This document shows, in pieces, positions 10,776 through 21,440 of a DNA stretch of 64,000 bases. This stretch comes from Siphonodentalium dalli (Eukaryota; Mollusca; Scaphopoda; Gadilida; Siphonodentaliidae). Below the pieces are notes generated by a model. It was not told the origin of the DNA. It was given only the letters and a program-made list of their open reading frames with translations, and searched no databases. Each line of letters begins with the position of its first letter. Positions within the stretch are counted from its first letter, which is position 1. The translations under genes were made by a program, and so were the position numbers. The stretch spans positions 150,403,379 to 150,467,378 of the forward strand of contig CP136063.1 of the NCBI GenBank assembly GCA_032622095.1. Reading direction: 5' to 3'.

Positions 10776-13700
10776 GGGCTCTTTCACGTTAAAGGTTGAC
10801 AAAATGAATTTTTCGGATAGTAGGGAAAATGATGCATTTGTCATTGTGTTGGGAGTGTCTTAATAATATTTCTATAGTACTGACGCACAGTCCAACCTGC
10901 AGGCAAAATTTCACTACTATATTGGAAAAAATAACAAAATTATAGGGCGATGGGTACCAATTTTGGCATATTTTGAGTGGCCAATCATTGCTGTGATGAT
11001 TTTGTATTCCTTATATTTATTTTAATTGATGGGTTTGCCAAAAATGTCCTCATTTAACCTTTAGCTTATGTCTGCATGATCGTGTGGTGAAAATTTTGAG
11101 TGATTTCGTGCATTCAGTTTGATGATATTTGAATTTGAAGGTTAGTGAGATATTCCGTTAAATGATTTATAACATGTGAATCTAAAATAAAGCTTTTTAT
11201 AAACACAATTTACAATAACCATGGATCAGGAATATAGTTCAGTTGGACATTTCATGGTATAGAAGATTAATGGTAAAATTCGTTTTCTGTGTATTAGTCT
11301 ATTTAAATTATATTCAATTCTCCAAAATATGTGCACATAAATTCCGTTAAAATCTGTCCTCTCCGAGAATCTTTGTCAACTGCTAATATTAATGAAATGA
11401 GAAAATCATTTTGTATTGTGGGTAAACTGTCACTAGTATTGAGGGTGTATAAACTTTAATTGGTGGGCTGAACCATCCCGATTTGGTACAGCAGCTCATT
11501 AAATGTTAAAAAAAATGTCCTCTCCGAGAATTCAAGCATAGAACCCAGAGATTTTCTGGAAGACATTGGTTTATATTGAACTTTAACCATTCTGTTAATG
11601 AGAATGGGGTGTAGTAATAATATACTATATTAAAATACAGTTTATGCAACATGCTGTGTCCAATTTGAGCTACTAAAGTGTTATTTCATTTATTTCCATT
11701 GAGGAAATTCAGGTCTGCTCAACTGCAATTGTCTGAGTACATTGTCAATCTGAAGAATTTCTTGATTATTGATAATCATGTCATTGATTACAAATGGTTT
11801 GATGGAAGTGTTGTTCGTAAAACATATGTTTCTCAATAGTTAAATATAATTGTCTTGAATTAACGGAGAGGACACATTTTTTAACAGATTACAGAGTATC
11901 TGCACTTACTTGCAATATTAAAGGAATAATCCATGTGTGTGTACATATAATAACATTGGAATACCATAGGACCCGTAAACTGAGATAAATAAACACAGTT
12001 CATACCCTGGTGGTCTGTATAGCTCTCAATAAAATAGTTTAGACCATACAAAAGTATTATCCATATATTTATACAACCATAACATGAGGATTCTGCCCCT
12101 ATGACCCCTCGATACACTCAATACAGATTACCACAGTTCATATAGCAAAACAGGAAGTAACCCCCAATAGAATGATTTCACACATTACAATGTTTTACAA
12201 GTAACTTGGACGCTAAAATCAATAATAATCAATGTTAATCTTCTAAGCACCCCATGGCCCCTAAATTTCAATGAACCATGACAGGATGAACAAATTGGAA
12301 ATTATGGTTCATCGCAATAATCCACACAATGTTAACCGCCTTCTTGGACTGGATTTTTTTTTTTTAAGTTCTTATTTTATTTAGAGTTATCTGACCCTTT
12401 TAATGCCTCCTGACTAGGACCATTTGAAGCCCCTGACATGATAAACTGAAGATAGCCCATTTTCCAAATGCTCTATAGCACTCAATAGATTTGTTTCATA
12501 CATACCGGTAGAAAAGCATTGATTTCTGTTCTCGACATTAAATCCATGACAACCCCATAGCCCTCAATGTTAATCTTCTCACCCCTCATTGTCCCCTAAA
12601 ATCCACTCAACCCTGACCCTATGAACAAATTATAAACTATGTCTCCATACCAAGTATTATGGAAATCGGCCCAGTGAGACTGAAAATAATTTTGAATTTT
12701 AAATAGTGCACTACTACTTAAATGTGGGTTCGCTCTGTCTGCTCATATTCTGAAAAAACATCCATACAAATGGACAATGGACTATTCCAATTTATACTTT
12801 TAGAATGAAATGAGAGAGTCCATTCATTTGTGAATGCCAATGAGTTACAGATTATAATAGGGCTAACATATGACAGCTAAAAATAACTCTATTTCAATAA
12901 TTCGCCTTGTCTGCAGGTGTCTCTTGTCTCTTATACAGTAAAGCCTGTATTAATCAGTAAACCTCACATCTGAATAATTGTAAGTCAAAAAAGGGCCATC
13001 ACTCCAGTAAAAAAAAAATTGTATCAAACCCATATTCGAACTTGATCTGTATTTTGGGCTGCGAAATCACAAACCAAAATACCAGATTTGGTTCCAGTCA
13101 GATAAAAACATGTTTGAGTCATCGCAGCATGCTTGAATTCTAAGTCGAAAAAGGCCCATACCTCTATTTAAAAATCATATCAAACCCATTTTCAAACTCA
13201 TCCTGCATTTTGGGATGAGAAACTCGTACAAAATTTTGTTCCAATTGGATAGAAAATGTTTGAGTTATCGCACCATGCGTAAAATGTCTACATACGGATA
13301 GACAGATGGACGGACGATGAGTGGTCAATCCGAACATCAACATTACGTAAAATACGATGGTATGGGTACACATAAAAACCGGTTATGGGACAACAAATTT
13401 TGCCCCAACTTATCATTTGTCGAGTCATGTTTCCAAGAGTCTCAATATGTTTATCTTCACATTTCTCAGTTTGACAGGTCTATTCAAGTTCACTAAAATA
13501 TATATTAAGGCAATGAAAATCGGCAATCTTTCTAAGATTGAGTTACAAGACTCTGATGTCTACAGTGAATGAATGTTTAAAAAAGTGTGTCCTCTCCGAG
13601 AAAAAGTCGGTGGAAATTGGCAATTTTAAAATATGCTCTTGTTGAGTCAATTTTTGTCCGATTTTGAAAATGCTTTCAATATTATAATCCTTGAAGCATG

Positions 13701-14147
13701 CACTTCAACTTGAGAAGTAAAATCTTTAAACTACTGAAGCATTTTCTATTATCAGAGAATAACAATTGGGGAATATGAATATTAAGAGTTTATAATTTAC
13801 ATATAAATTAAAAAAATATGGAAATTCAAAGATTTTTCCAGTAATTTTGACATATATGTTCTCTCATTGTTCAATGCTCAATGTCATGTGATATCATTCC
13901 AGAAACAGATGCATAATAATTAAAATTCAGACATTTGAAATTAGTTGTTCAGTATTTTCAATTTTGAGGGATTCCTGCATAGACCAAACCTGAAAAATCA
14001 AAATACACTTGCTCCTGCTCTGAAACTTTAGTTCCCGATCCAGTATGATGTTCCTAACATGAATTAATGAAGAAAAAGTGATTTGAAAAACACTTTTTTT
14101 GCACCCTATTTGGCCACTTGTGGTCAACCTTTAACGTGAAAGAGCCC
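10776..14147. mobile_element. 3.4-kb element with GGGCTCTTTCACG termini and internal 15-bp repeats
   Basis: The two ends share a perfect 25-bp inverted repeat (10776-10800 and 14123-14147) starting GGGCTCTTTCACGTTAAAGG. The flanking 4 bp are ATAT and ACAT, a possible TSD with one mismatch. The motif TGTCCTCTCCGAGAA occurs at 11355, 11516 and 13588, and inverted near 11862. The middle (about 12140-13320) holds older degenerate tandem repeats, including a pair of ~165-bp units around 12980-13310. No ORF of note is present, so it appears non-autonomous and unclassified. Confidence 0.75.
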
Positions 14148-14843
14148 ACATACTAATAGTATAGCATAATGATGATATGAATGCGATATTATTAATAAAA
14201 CACGCTTTGTGTCTGAGAAAATACAGGTTGACTGTTGTTTTGTTTCTCGCAAAAAGCGCAGTGGATTGTTTATAAGATGAGTCATGATATTGCACCATTT
14301 CTTTATTTGTAAAACCCTTAATTTGGTGAACTTACAACTCACAATACAATTCATCGTAATAATCCTTATTTGGTAATTATATAGCTTACTAATTACTAAT
14401 ACTAATTGGATTGAAAAATATTCACCTCTTTGCGACAACAATTATATTATGTACCTTTTCTGTCTGATCATTTCCCAATCACGAAGTAACGTGGATTAGC
14501 TTGATTTTGAACTGACAGCGGGTAAAATGGGTCGATTAAAATACAATTGGGTGTGATTTGAATGCAATTGTTGATTGCACCAATAGTATTGTCTACGCAT
14601 TCCACAGCATAACGGAACATTTTCATTGGACGATACAGTAGTTCTGAGAGTTTATAAACAATCGTAACATAACTTTTTTTTATGTTTGTTTACATAACCA
14701 AGGGTACAAAAGTTACAATAACATGCAATCTATGTGACAACATCTGTCTATTATATAATATTCTTTCTATTTATGGCAGTTTTAGTGGATGTGACTATGT
14801 TATCAGTTATACCCACAGGGAAAGCCGCATGCTGTCCATATCT
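14148..14843. other. Intron sequence, no feature recognised
   Basis: A 105-codon open stretch on the minus strand (14124-14441) begins at the border of the 3.4-kb element and has no recognisable motif. Nothing else is supported here. Confidence 0.4.
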
Positions 14844-14947
14844 TTAACCTAGTTCCCTTCCAAGTGAATAATAGACTAATCCAATGTTTACTTTTATAAC
14901 TGAGTGGAACATACATTCAGTATTGAAATGATTAGGGGCTAAAATAC

Positions 14948-15236
14948 CTTCTTCTTTGACTGTGGTAACTTCAAACTTTCTTCTTCTATTCTTGTTCCTT
15001 TTGAAGTGAACGACCCTCTTTGGTTTTGCCTCTGCTGGTGGAGGTTTTCTGTCTGTCCACAGGACACCCTCGCGATCTGTACTCCCACACAACACAATAG
15101 GTGACAAAGGCGAGCCAGGATGGACAGTCTCAGTTACAACACAACCTTCTTTCATGCGTTGCCTCACCGTACAGTATGGCGATATATAGGTGGGACGGGA
15201 ATGCTGTAGGCTTTGAATTATCTCCTCAAAATTGAC
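14948..15236 (-). CDS. DUF389 gene exon, long basic tail
   Basis: The 96 codons plus one base make this the longest exon of the gene. It starts VNFEEIIQSLQHSRPTYISP and ends in a strongly basic stretch (KPKRVVHFKR, NKNRRRKFEV) followed by TTVKEE. It has four cysteines but no domain I recognise; the basic cluster could bind acidic lipid or act as a nuclear/ER signal (speculation). The acceptor is ctgtacag. The donor gtattt is only moderate. Without splicing, the frame would run 34 more codons to a stop at 14844, which is an alternative C-terminus. The phase 1 exit matches the candidate last exon at 9911-10104. Confidence 0.75.
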
Positions 15237-15596
15237 CTGTACAGAGCATTTAATAGATTCATAATCAATTATAAACTAAGAACTATATAATATGTCATTT
15301 AATCAGAAAAAGTTATCAATAATTGTGAATGTTGGGAAGAGAAACCTCAGTTGTGACTTATCAAATAACAGCAACTTTCTTTTCATTTTAGAAAGAACTT
15401 TCTCAAAAGTATGCTTCTCTCAAGTTTTGGTACAATTACATTGTACCCAAAGCTATGCCCTCCAAAAATTTGAGGGCATTCTGAAAATGTTTTATGAAAC
15501 GAATATTAGCAGATCTCACAAAACCTTGCAGTTGCTTGCTAGATGTCTAATTTTGGTACGCAGCAAAACATCAGAACTTTTGTACCCTGTTGTTAC

Positions 15597-16749
15597 CAGG
15601 GTTCGCGCTGGCCCAAAATTCCCAGGTGCCAACACTGTTGCCAATTGCATTATTTTTAGAGCCCCTTTATACTTTCTGTTGCCACTTTTTTCCGACCAGT
15701 ATTTTTGGTGCCACTTTTGAATTTGATACTTGCAACTTTTTGTGGCGTTCTCGTGGCATTGAAAACTAGTATGTTTCTCGGCTTAGGTGGTGTAACACAT
15801 TCACGTCGATGTTAAATCAACCACTGTATTTGGACTATCGGTAATGTCTGAATGGCCGAAGAAATCAATAACTTTCTTCATTTTAGAAGGATGTTGCGTG
15901 TCTGATGTATTGTTGCTGAAATCTAACTTGCGGTTATGACTCATATTTGCTGTATGTCCAGTGTTCACGCTGGCCCAGAAATTCCTTTAGCCATTCTTTT
16001 AGCCAAATGCCATTTTTTTAGCCACTTTGCATTTGCTTTAGCCACTTATTTTGGAACATATTTTGAGATAAATTGAATGTTTATTACATTTTATTTTCAA
16101 AATAAAACAATACCAACATAACATGGTCACTGAAATCTAGCTTTCTCGTACGATTCATTTTGGAAATTTGACTTGCAGTGAAAACCCTGGGTACTTAAAG
16201 CATCATTCCCTGATCCCCACTCACAAGTTGTTTTTATTATAACACAAATCATTTGCCATTGACACGATATAAAATCAACACCAATGCACACCTATTATAT
16301 TACTAATTGCTCCAAGCACATCGGGTCGTATAACATACACGAGGTGCCGACGCTTTTGTTGTGCGAATGTTAGCTGCGCTTGATGTAATTAGACCCAGTA
16401 CAAGTACAATTGGGAGGAAATTATTTTGTTCGCCATATGGTCATTTTTTTTCGCCATTTACAATTTATTTTCGACAATGGCTAAAATGGCTACCGCCAGC
16501 ATGAACACTGTGTATGTCAGTTTGTGAAAGCTACTTATTGTGATTTCGGGGGGGGGGGGGGGGGGTGATAACCCCGGGATTTTCAGAAAGACCGAATGAC
16601 TGCAAGCTTTATTATATGCCCGATGGGTACCAATTGCCAAATGCCAAAAAGGTAGGTGGCATTTTTTGTAGCCAATCAGGATTTTTTTGGAGCCATTTCA
16701 TTTTTTTTATAGCAATTTGCTAAATTGAATATCAGCAGCGCGAACCCTG
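15597..16749. mobile_element. hAT MITE (outer), 1.15 kb
   Basis: Terminal repeats CAGGGTTCGCGCTG / CAGCGCGAACCCTG are flanked by the 8-bp TSD GTTGTTAC (15589-15596 and 16750-16757). The inside holds runs of short 'ttgcca'/'agccattt'-type words. A second element occupies 15959-16510. Confidence 0.88.
15959..16510. mobile_element. hAT MITE (inner), nested in a relative
   Basis: Ends CAGTGTTCACGCTGG / CCAGCATGAACACTG are flanked by the 8-bp TSD TGTATGTC (15951-15958 and 16511-16518). Its termini resemble those of the outer element (CAGGGTTCGCGCTGG), so a member of one family inserted into another member. Confidence 0.88.
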
Positions 16750-16796
16750 GTTGTTACGTCGGGTACATTGGGTACATTTTATAAGCACAAATTTAG

Positions 16797-17060
16797 AAAC
16801 ATAGAAAACATATTTCAGGACCGTGGGTACATAGGGAACAAATGGTTACTTTACCTATTAGTTAATGTTACATTTGTTACTTTAATTTTTTTTTCTTAGA
16901 AATCTCAAAGTACCTTGTTACATTGGTTACAAATTAGAAAACATATTTCCTGAACTACTTTCAGGCCCATGGGTACATAGGGTACAAATGGTTACTTGAC
17001 CTATCAGTTAATGTTACATTTGTTACTTGAATTTTTTTTCTTCTTAGAAATCCCAAAGTA
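16797..17060. repeat. Tandem duplication, ~146-bp unit
   Basis: The phrase tgggtacatagggNacaaat occurs at about 16825 and 16971, and the following ~130 bases (gttaatgttacatttgttac, agaaatc) are repeated with small changes. It has no coding potential. Confidence 0.6.
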
Positions 17061-17139
17061 CCTTGTTACAAATGATATAGTCCGGGGGACTATAGACACG
17101 GGCTCTGTCCATCCGTCTGTCACAGGTACTTTTGAGTAC

Positions 17140-17430
17140 CTTCATGGTGTAATCAACTCCTCCTACAGTTTTCATCCTAGAGATTTGAAACTTCAGAATG
17201 ACGGAAAAATTATTTTTTGACAGAGTTATTAACCCTTTTCAACTTTATAATTTTATGTATGAGGGTACCTTCATGGTGTAATCAACTCCTCCTACAGTTT
17301 TGATCGTAGATATTTGAAACTTCAGAGTATTGTTACCCACATATTGGAGATGTGCAACATGTATATAGATGACGGAATTTTTGTTTTTTTACAGAGTTAT
17401 TAACCCTTTTCCACTTTTCAACATTTATTT
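17140..17430. repeat. Direct repeat around accttcatggtgtaatcaac
   Basis: The segment accttcatggtgtaatcaac, ctcctacagtttt, gagttattaaccctttt is present twice (from about 17139 and 17268), the second copy with an internal insertion. It is old interspersed repeat DNA and no function is seen. Confidence 0.5.
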
Positions 17431-17646
17431 TATTTCTTTATCAAAGCGGCATTGACTTGCCACGTTGTCGGGGGACACTGTGGTCGGCTGACCTTTTATT
17501 GGATTAGCATTAGCTCATAAACTTGCACCAACTACCCATACTAAACATATGACCACCACTAACCCTGTTTATTGACAAACCAAACTCACACTAACCCACT
17601 GCATAGTATACAAGGATGGTCAATATCTGAATCTACCCACGCCACT

Positions 17647-17690
17647 CTGGTCCTGATGAAGTTAAACTGTTAACGAAAGCGCCAGACCAG
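17647..17690 (+). ncRNA. Hammerhead-ribozyme-like motif of a Penelope-like element
   Basis: The order is stem I strand CTGGTC (17647), core CTGATGA (17653), stem II GTTAA-ACTG-TTAAC, core GAAA (17675), a minimal stem III region GCGCCA, and closing stem I strand GACCAG (17685). Six base pairs close stem I perfectly. Penelope-like elements are known to carry minimal hammerheads in their terminal repeats. The expected U before the cleavage position appears to be C, so this copy is probably inactive. Confidence 0.55.
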
Positions 17691-17920
17691 ATATGATATT
17701 CCTAGTAATTGAGGTCGTCCCTGGAGGATTATCCTCGCCTTCATATAGAAAAAAGAAATGCTCAGGCTTTTCATTGGCTCAGTATTCTGTCACTATTAGA
17801 GGTAATTCTATATTTCTGAAACATATGGAGTAATGATAACAGGTGGTATAAAAAGGTGTGGGAAAAGGGAACAAAGTTCTCCAGGGAAAACACCAGTAAT
17901 CAACTAAATCTTTGCCGACA

Positions 17921-17964
17921 GGTCTATGCGTTTCGAATCATAGTGATTCTTCGTTCAGGACCAG
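17921..17964 (-). ncRNA. Second hammerhead-like motif, opposite strand
   Basis: On the minus strand: CTGGTC, then CTGAACGA in place of CTGATGA, a 5-bp stem GAATC-ACTAT-GATTC, then GAAA, CGCATA and GACC. Stem II is perfect, stem I is at least 4 bp (GGTC/GACC), and a UA precedes the 3' stem as a cleavage site would. The core is altered. It shares the CTGGTC start with the motif at 17647, so both probably derive from Penelope-like terminal repeats. Confidence 0.5.
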
Positions 17965-18059
17965 ATGTGGTTTGTGAAATATTGTGGGAAACCTCGTCCT
18001 TTTATAGACTGTTTGGGGCCTAGCTTCGATTTCATTGGCTGTTGCCAGGTTAGTATGGG

Positions 18060-18970
18060 TCAGACTGGAGTTGTTGTAAGGTTTACGTGTGTTGTCTCAT
18101 GATATGGGGTTCTCATTGGGGGTCTCATGTGAGGTAAGATATAGATGGGGTTCTCTCATGGTATGGATGGGGTTCCCATGAGAAGGTCCGTAGAGGCATG
18201 GGGTTGCCATATGGGGTTCTCGTGGGGAGCCTGTGTTTAGTGACAAGGGGTTCTCATGTGAGGTAGGGTATTGATGTGGTTCTCTCATCAGTCATGGTAT
18301 GGATGGGGTTCCCATGAGAAGAAATGGGGGGTTGCCATATGGGGTTCTCGTGGAGTGTGTAGTGACTGGGTTCCCAGTATGGTAATAATGTATAGTGGGA
18401 TGTTGATGGGGTTCTCATGATTAGTATGGGGTTCCCATGTGGTGCTATCTGAGGGAGCGGAGGTGGAGTGTGTGGTCCCGCTGGGGTTCCCGTATTCTCA
18501 TGTGTTGTGAGAGATAGATGGGGTTATCATGAAAATATAATGGGGTTCCCGTTTGAGTGTTTGCTGGATGAATGGGGTTGCCGTATGTTGTTCCATTGAG
18601 GATACCATATTTCGTTATATGGGGTAATCATGGGGTTCTCCTGTGGTGAGTGGTGGATGGGGTTCCCGAGTGGGGGTCTCTGTAGGCGAGAGGTTGCTGT
18701 ATGGGGTCCTCAAGGGGTTCCCGTGTGCATGTGTAGCACTGTTTGAATAGTATAAAGGGGTTCCCGCGTGGGGTTCTCCAGGGATTGTTCTAGAATGAGA
18801 AGGGGTTACCATTGGTTGTTCCTATGGAGGTCTCCCTTTGGCGCATGCATGGTACGAGTTCCCGTGTGGAGTTCTCATTTTGGGGTTAACCATGATGTTT
18901 TGGGTGGGGTTCCTGTGTGGATGTGCTGCGTTGAGGTGATTGCCCTGTAGGGGGTGGGGGTTTTGAGGTT
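18060..18970. repeat. Degenerate G-rich minisatellite built on GGGGTTCYCRTG
   Basis: Dozens of variants of tggggttctcatg / tggggttcccgtg are spaced irregularly over 0.9 kb. On the minus strand the same DNA gives repeating residues such as REPH, HGNP and HENP in two short open stretches (18097-18288 and 18615-18812), but stops and frame changes separate them. Plus-strand G-runs could form quadruplexes. Its position directly downstream of the zinc-finger ORF suggests both belong to one element. Confidence 0.7.
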
Positions 18971-19092
18971 AAGAGACGGTTGTCTGATGTCGAAGCTAGT
19001 GGGTTTTACTCCACTGATTGTGTTTGTTGAGTCCTGGGATTTTTTGTTCCAGGTTGAGTGAGAGACGATAGCGTGTGGTAATAACAGGTTTA

Positions 19093-19953
19093 TTAGCCAT
19101 CAACGTACAAAGCACGTCTACCTGGTTTATCATGTAAAAGTTCTGTACACGTATCCAGTAATAGTTTGCTGGTGTCCTTTTCTCTCCTTTTGAGGCCACT
19201 TCCTCTTGGTGGTGTATGGCCATGATGTGTGGCAATATAGTCACCATGTAGGGGGTGTGGAATATACATTTCTTCTGTGTGGATAGGCACCAAGCGGCCG
19301 TTGTGCGGGTCCGAGAAAAGGTCGTTTGCTACCCATGAATTTTGCGGTTCGTCAGTTGGACTGTAAGGTAGCATCCATCTGTTGATATCCTGGATATATG
19401 TTGGTGTTTCTGGTAAGTTTGGGTTAGTGTCCATTTTAATGTTTGGTGTGTCAGTCCTTTCGTCATCCCAGAAGCTGCAGCCAGGTTTGAGGTTGAAATT
19501 AGTATAATCATTTGCTGCTATAGCTTCCATCGGTGTCGGCTGATATATTGTATCCACCTGTGTGGATAATGGGATGTCGTCTTCAATAATGATTGGGGTG
19601 CTATTTTGCAGTTCGGCACCTGTGGCTGTGTTGTAACCGCTATCGTTTGTAGCGTGGCTACTGGGGGTATACTCAGCTGGTGTTTGTATAGCTTCCTCCA
19701 CAAACCACATGTCCAGATCGGGATTGTAGAACATGATCTCACCCGACGGGCTGTCAATAACCGGCATCGGAGGGGATGTATTGCCGTTGGTTTGGCAGTT
19801 GTGGCGCCGTAGGTGGGCCTTACTGCTGAATGTAGCATCACAGTGGCGGCATCTGTGTCTTGCAGTTTGCCGGTGGGCTTTCCTCTGATGTCTGTTACGA
19901 GCCGATCGATGTGCGAATGTGCTTGTGCAGGTATTACATTTAAAGGGCCCATC
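19093..19953 (-). CDS. ORF with two C2H2 zinc fingers, unrecognised, probably element-derived
   Basis: The frame is open from the boundary with Penelope-like sequence near 19953 to a stop at 19093; the first ATG inside it is at 19767. The N-terminal part, upstream of that ATG, reads GPFKCNTCTSTFAHRSARNR, HQRKAH and then RCRHCDATFSSKAHLRRH, two adjacent C2H2 fingers. The next 220 residues are acidic and rich in P, T, D and N, with no domain recognised, and end in a basic segment near the C-terminus. About 285 codons without a stop is unusual in this window and suggests recent coding function. It could be an N-terminal nucleic-acid-binding ORF of a retroelement or a captured host gene fragment. 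Confidence 0.5.
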   Translation of the reverse strand, partial: DGPFKCNTCTSTFAHRSARNRHQRKAHRQTARHRCRHCDATFSSKAHLRRHNCQTNGNTSPPMPVIDSPSGEIMFYNPDLDMWFVEEAIQTPAEYTPSSHATNDSGYNTATGAELQNSTPIIIEDDIPLSTQVDTIYQPTPMEAIAANDYTNFNLKPGCSFWDDERTDTPNIKMDTNPNLPETPTYIQDINRWMLPYSPTDEPQNSWVANDLFSDPHNGRLVPIHTEEMYIPHPLHGDYIATHHGHTPPRGSGLKRREKDTSKLLLDTCTELLHDKPGRRALYVDG

Positions 19954-20227
19954 CCTGATCCCGAAAAAGAACGTCTGGAAGAAATTTTGTCAAAATTCAG
20001 CATTGATCTCATCAATGTCAAAATAGACACTGTCACCAGTCAACTAACAACAGCTGAAACCTCCTTAAATAACCTATAAAAAGAGTGGAATAATAAGGCC
20101 ACCCCTAAAGATAAAGATGAATTATTGGCAGCAACCAGTGCCCTCACCAGAAAAATTGACTCCAACACGAGAAAGCAACACAGCAAAACACTCATGGCAT
20201 TGCGCCAAGAGCAGAATACATACTGAA
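19954..20227 (+). pseudogene. Penelope-like element: broken N-terminal segment
   Basis: One frame reads PDPEKERLEEILSKFSIDLI and on to TSLNNL, meets a stop at 20077-20079, and continues as KATPKDKDELLAATSALTRK. Such charged helical sequence is expected ahead of the RT domain in this family. The RT finger region is missing between here and 20190, so an internal deletion joins the N-terminus to the palm. Confidence 0.5.
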
Positions 20228-21179
20228 ACTTGTACTACACAGCAATAACTTTCAATTCAACGGAGACAACTACCTCCAAATCGGAGGCATGGCAATGGGC
20301 ACACGAGTAGCCCCATCATATGCCAATATATTCATGGGAGAACTTGAAAACAAGCTACTTCTCGGCACAACACTGAAACCAACCCTTTATCTCAGGTATA
20401 TCGATGATATCCTCCTTATATGGACACATGGCCAATCCAGTCTCGAAAAATTCATCGAGTATTTCAACACGTCACATCCGACCATCAAATTCACCGCGAA
20501 TTATAGCACGACCTCGGTCGATTTTCTAGACGTCACAATCAGACGCATCCCTACAGGTATCACAACCACCCTCTTCACGAAACCGACCAACTCCCACACT
20601 TATCTCATGGCTGATTCCTGCCACCCGAAACCCACCTTTCGGGGCATTCCGTTTAGCCAGTTCCTACGCATCCGGCGTATTTGTAGTGACGTCACAGACT
20701 ACCACAAACACGCCAGACAATACACTGAACACTTTGTCGCACGTGGTTCCGATAGAAACACAATCGTACAAGCTGCACTTGAAGCAGGAAAACTCAACCG
20801 AGATGACCTGCTCCTAGATAAACACAAAACTAATGACAACCACGTCATACCATTCGTCACAGACTACCACCCCGAATCCACACGATCCTTCAAACTTATC
20901 AGGTCACACTGGCCAATTATTCAAACATTGGCACGCTACCGACGCATTTTCCCGCAGCCACCTCTCCTAGCGAGACGCAGACCACCCAACCTTAAAGACA
21001 TTCTGACCAGAGCCAAACTACCACAACCAAGAAGCATTACAGGAAGAGTTTTCCCAACCCATTCACAACATGTGAGGAAAGTAACTGCTCAGTATGCGAG
21101 GGATTACCCACCAACAAATGGTTCAAAAGCCAAAACACCAAAAAGCGATATAAAGGACCCTCAAGGTACAACTGCCTAA
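20193..21179 (+). pseudogene. Penelope-like reverse transcriptase (palm and thumb), 5'-truncated
   Basis: The frame is open upstream of the ATG at 20289, reading APRAEYILKLVLHSNNFQFN. It gives GGMAMGTRVAPSYANIFMGE, the catalytic LRYIDDILLIW (YIDD near 20397-20408), and the later motif FLDVTIRR. These are RT motifs 4-6 typical of Penelope-like elements. The fingers with the first catalytic aspartate are absent. The frame ends at 21179, but the protein should continue: a shift near 21060-21070 moves the downstream linker (CEESNCSVCEG) into another frame. The element cannot encode an active enzyme as it stands. It lies on the strand opposite to the host gene whose intron it occupies. Confidence 0.88.
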
Positions 21180-21440
21180 CCCGCAACTGTGTCTATCGTC
21201 TGACCTGCAAACGATGCAATATACAATACGTAGGTGAAACTAAACGGCATTTCGAAATGAGACTATCAGAACATCAAGCAGACATACACCACAACAGGAA
21301 CACCCCGGTAGCATTTCACTACAATCTACCTGATCATGATCATGGAGACCTATCATATTGTATCATTGACATAATTAATTGCGATCCAGAAAGGGTGAGG
21401 GGACTTCAAATAAGAAAAACACCCTCCAAACACTGACCCC
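21071..21440 (+). pseudogene. Penelope-like GIY-YIG endonuclease domain, frame-shifted
   Basis: In the frame starting TGT at 21071 the sequence runs CEESNCSVCEGLPTNKWFKS, then a C-rich linker LTCKRCNIQYVGETKRHFE, then MRLSEHQADIHH. CKRCN-x-QYVGET followed by R-x3-H is the usual start of the GIY-YIG nuclease in canonical Penelope elements. The domain runs into a stop near 21438 and a C-run, and no complete C-terminus was seen. Confidence 0.8.

Noticed and set aside
14844..15167. 107-codon minus-strand ORF starting at an internal ATG
   Set aside because: It is the DUF389 exon (14948-15236) read past its donor. The true exon starts upstream of the ATG at a clean acceptor. Kept only as an alternative C-terminus.
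15292..15720. 142-codon plus-strand ORF
   Set aside because: Low-complexity AT-rich reading without motifs. Its end runs into the hAT MITE at 15597. Chance ORF.
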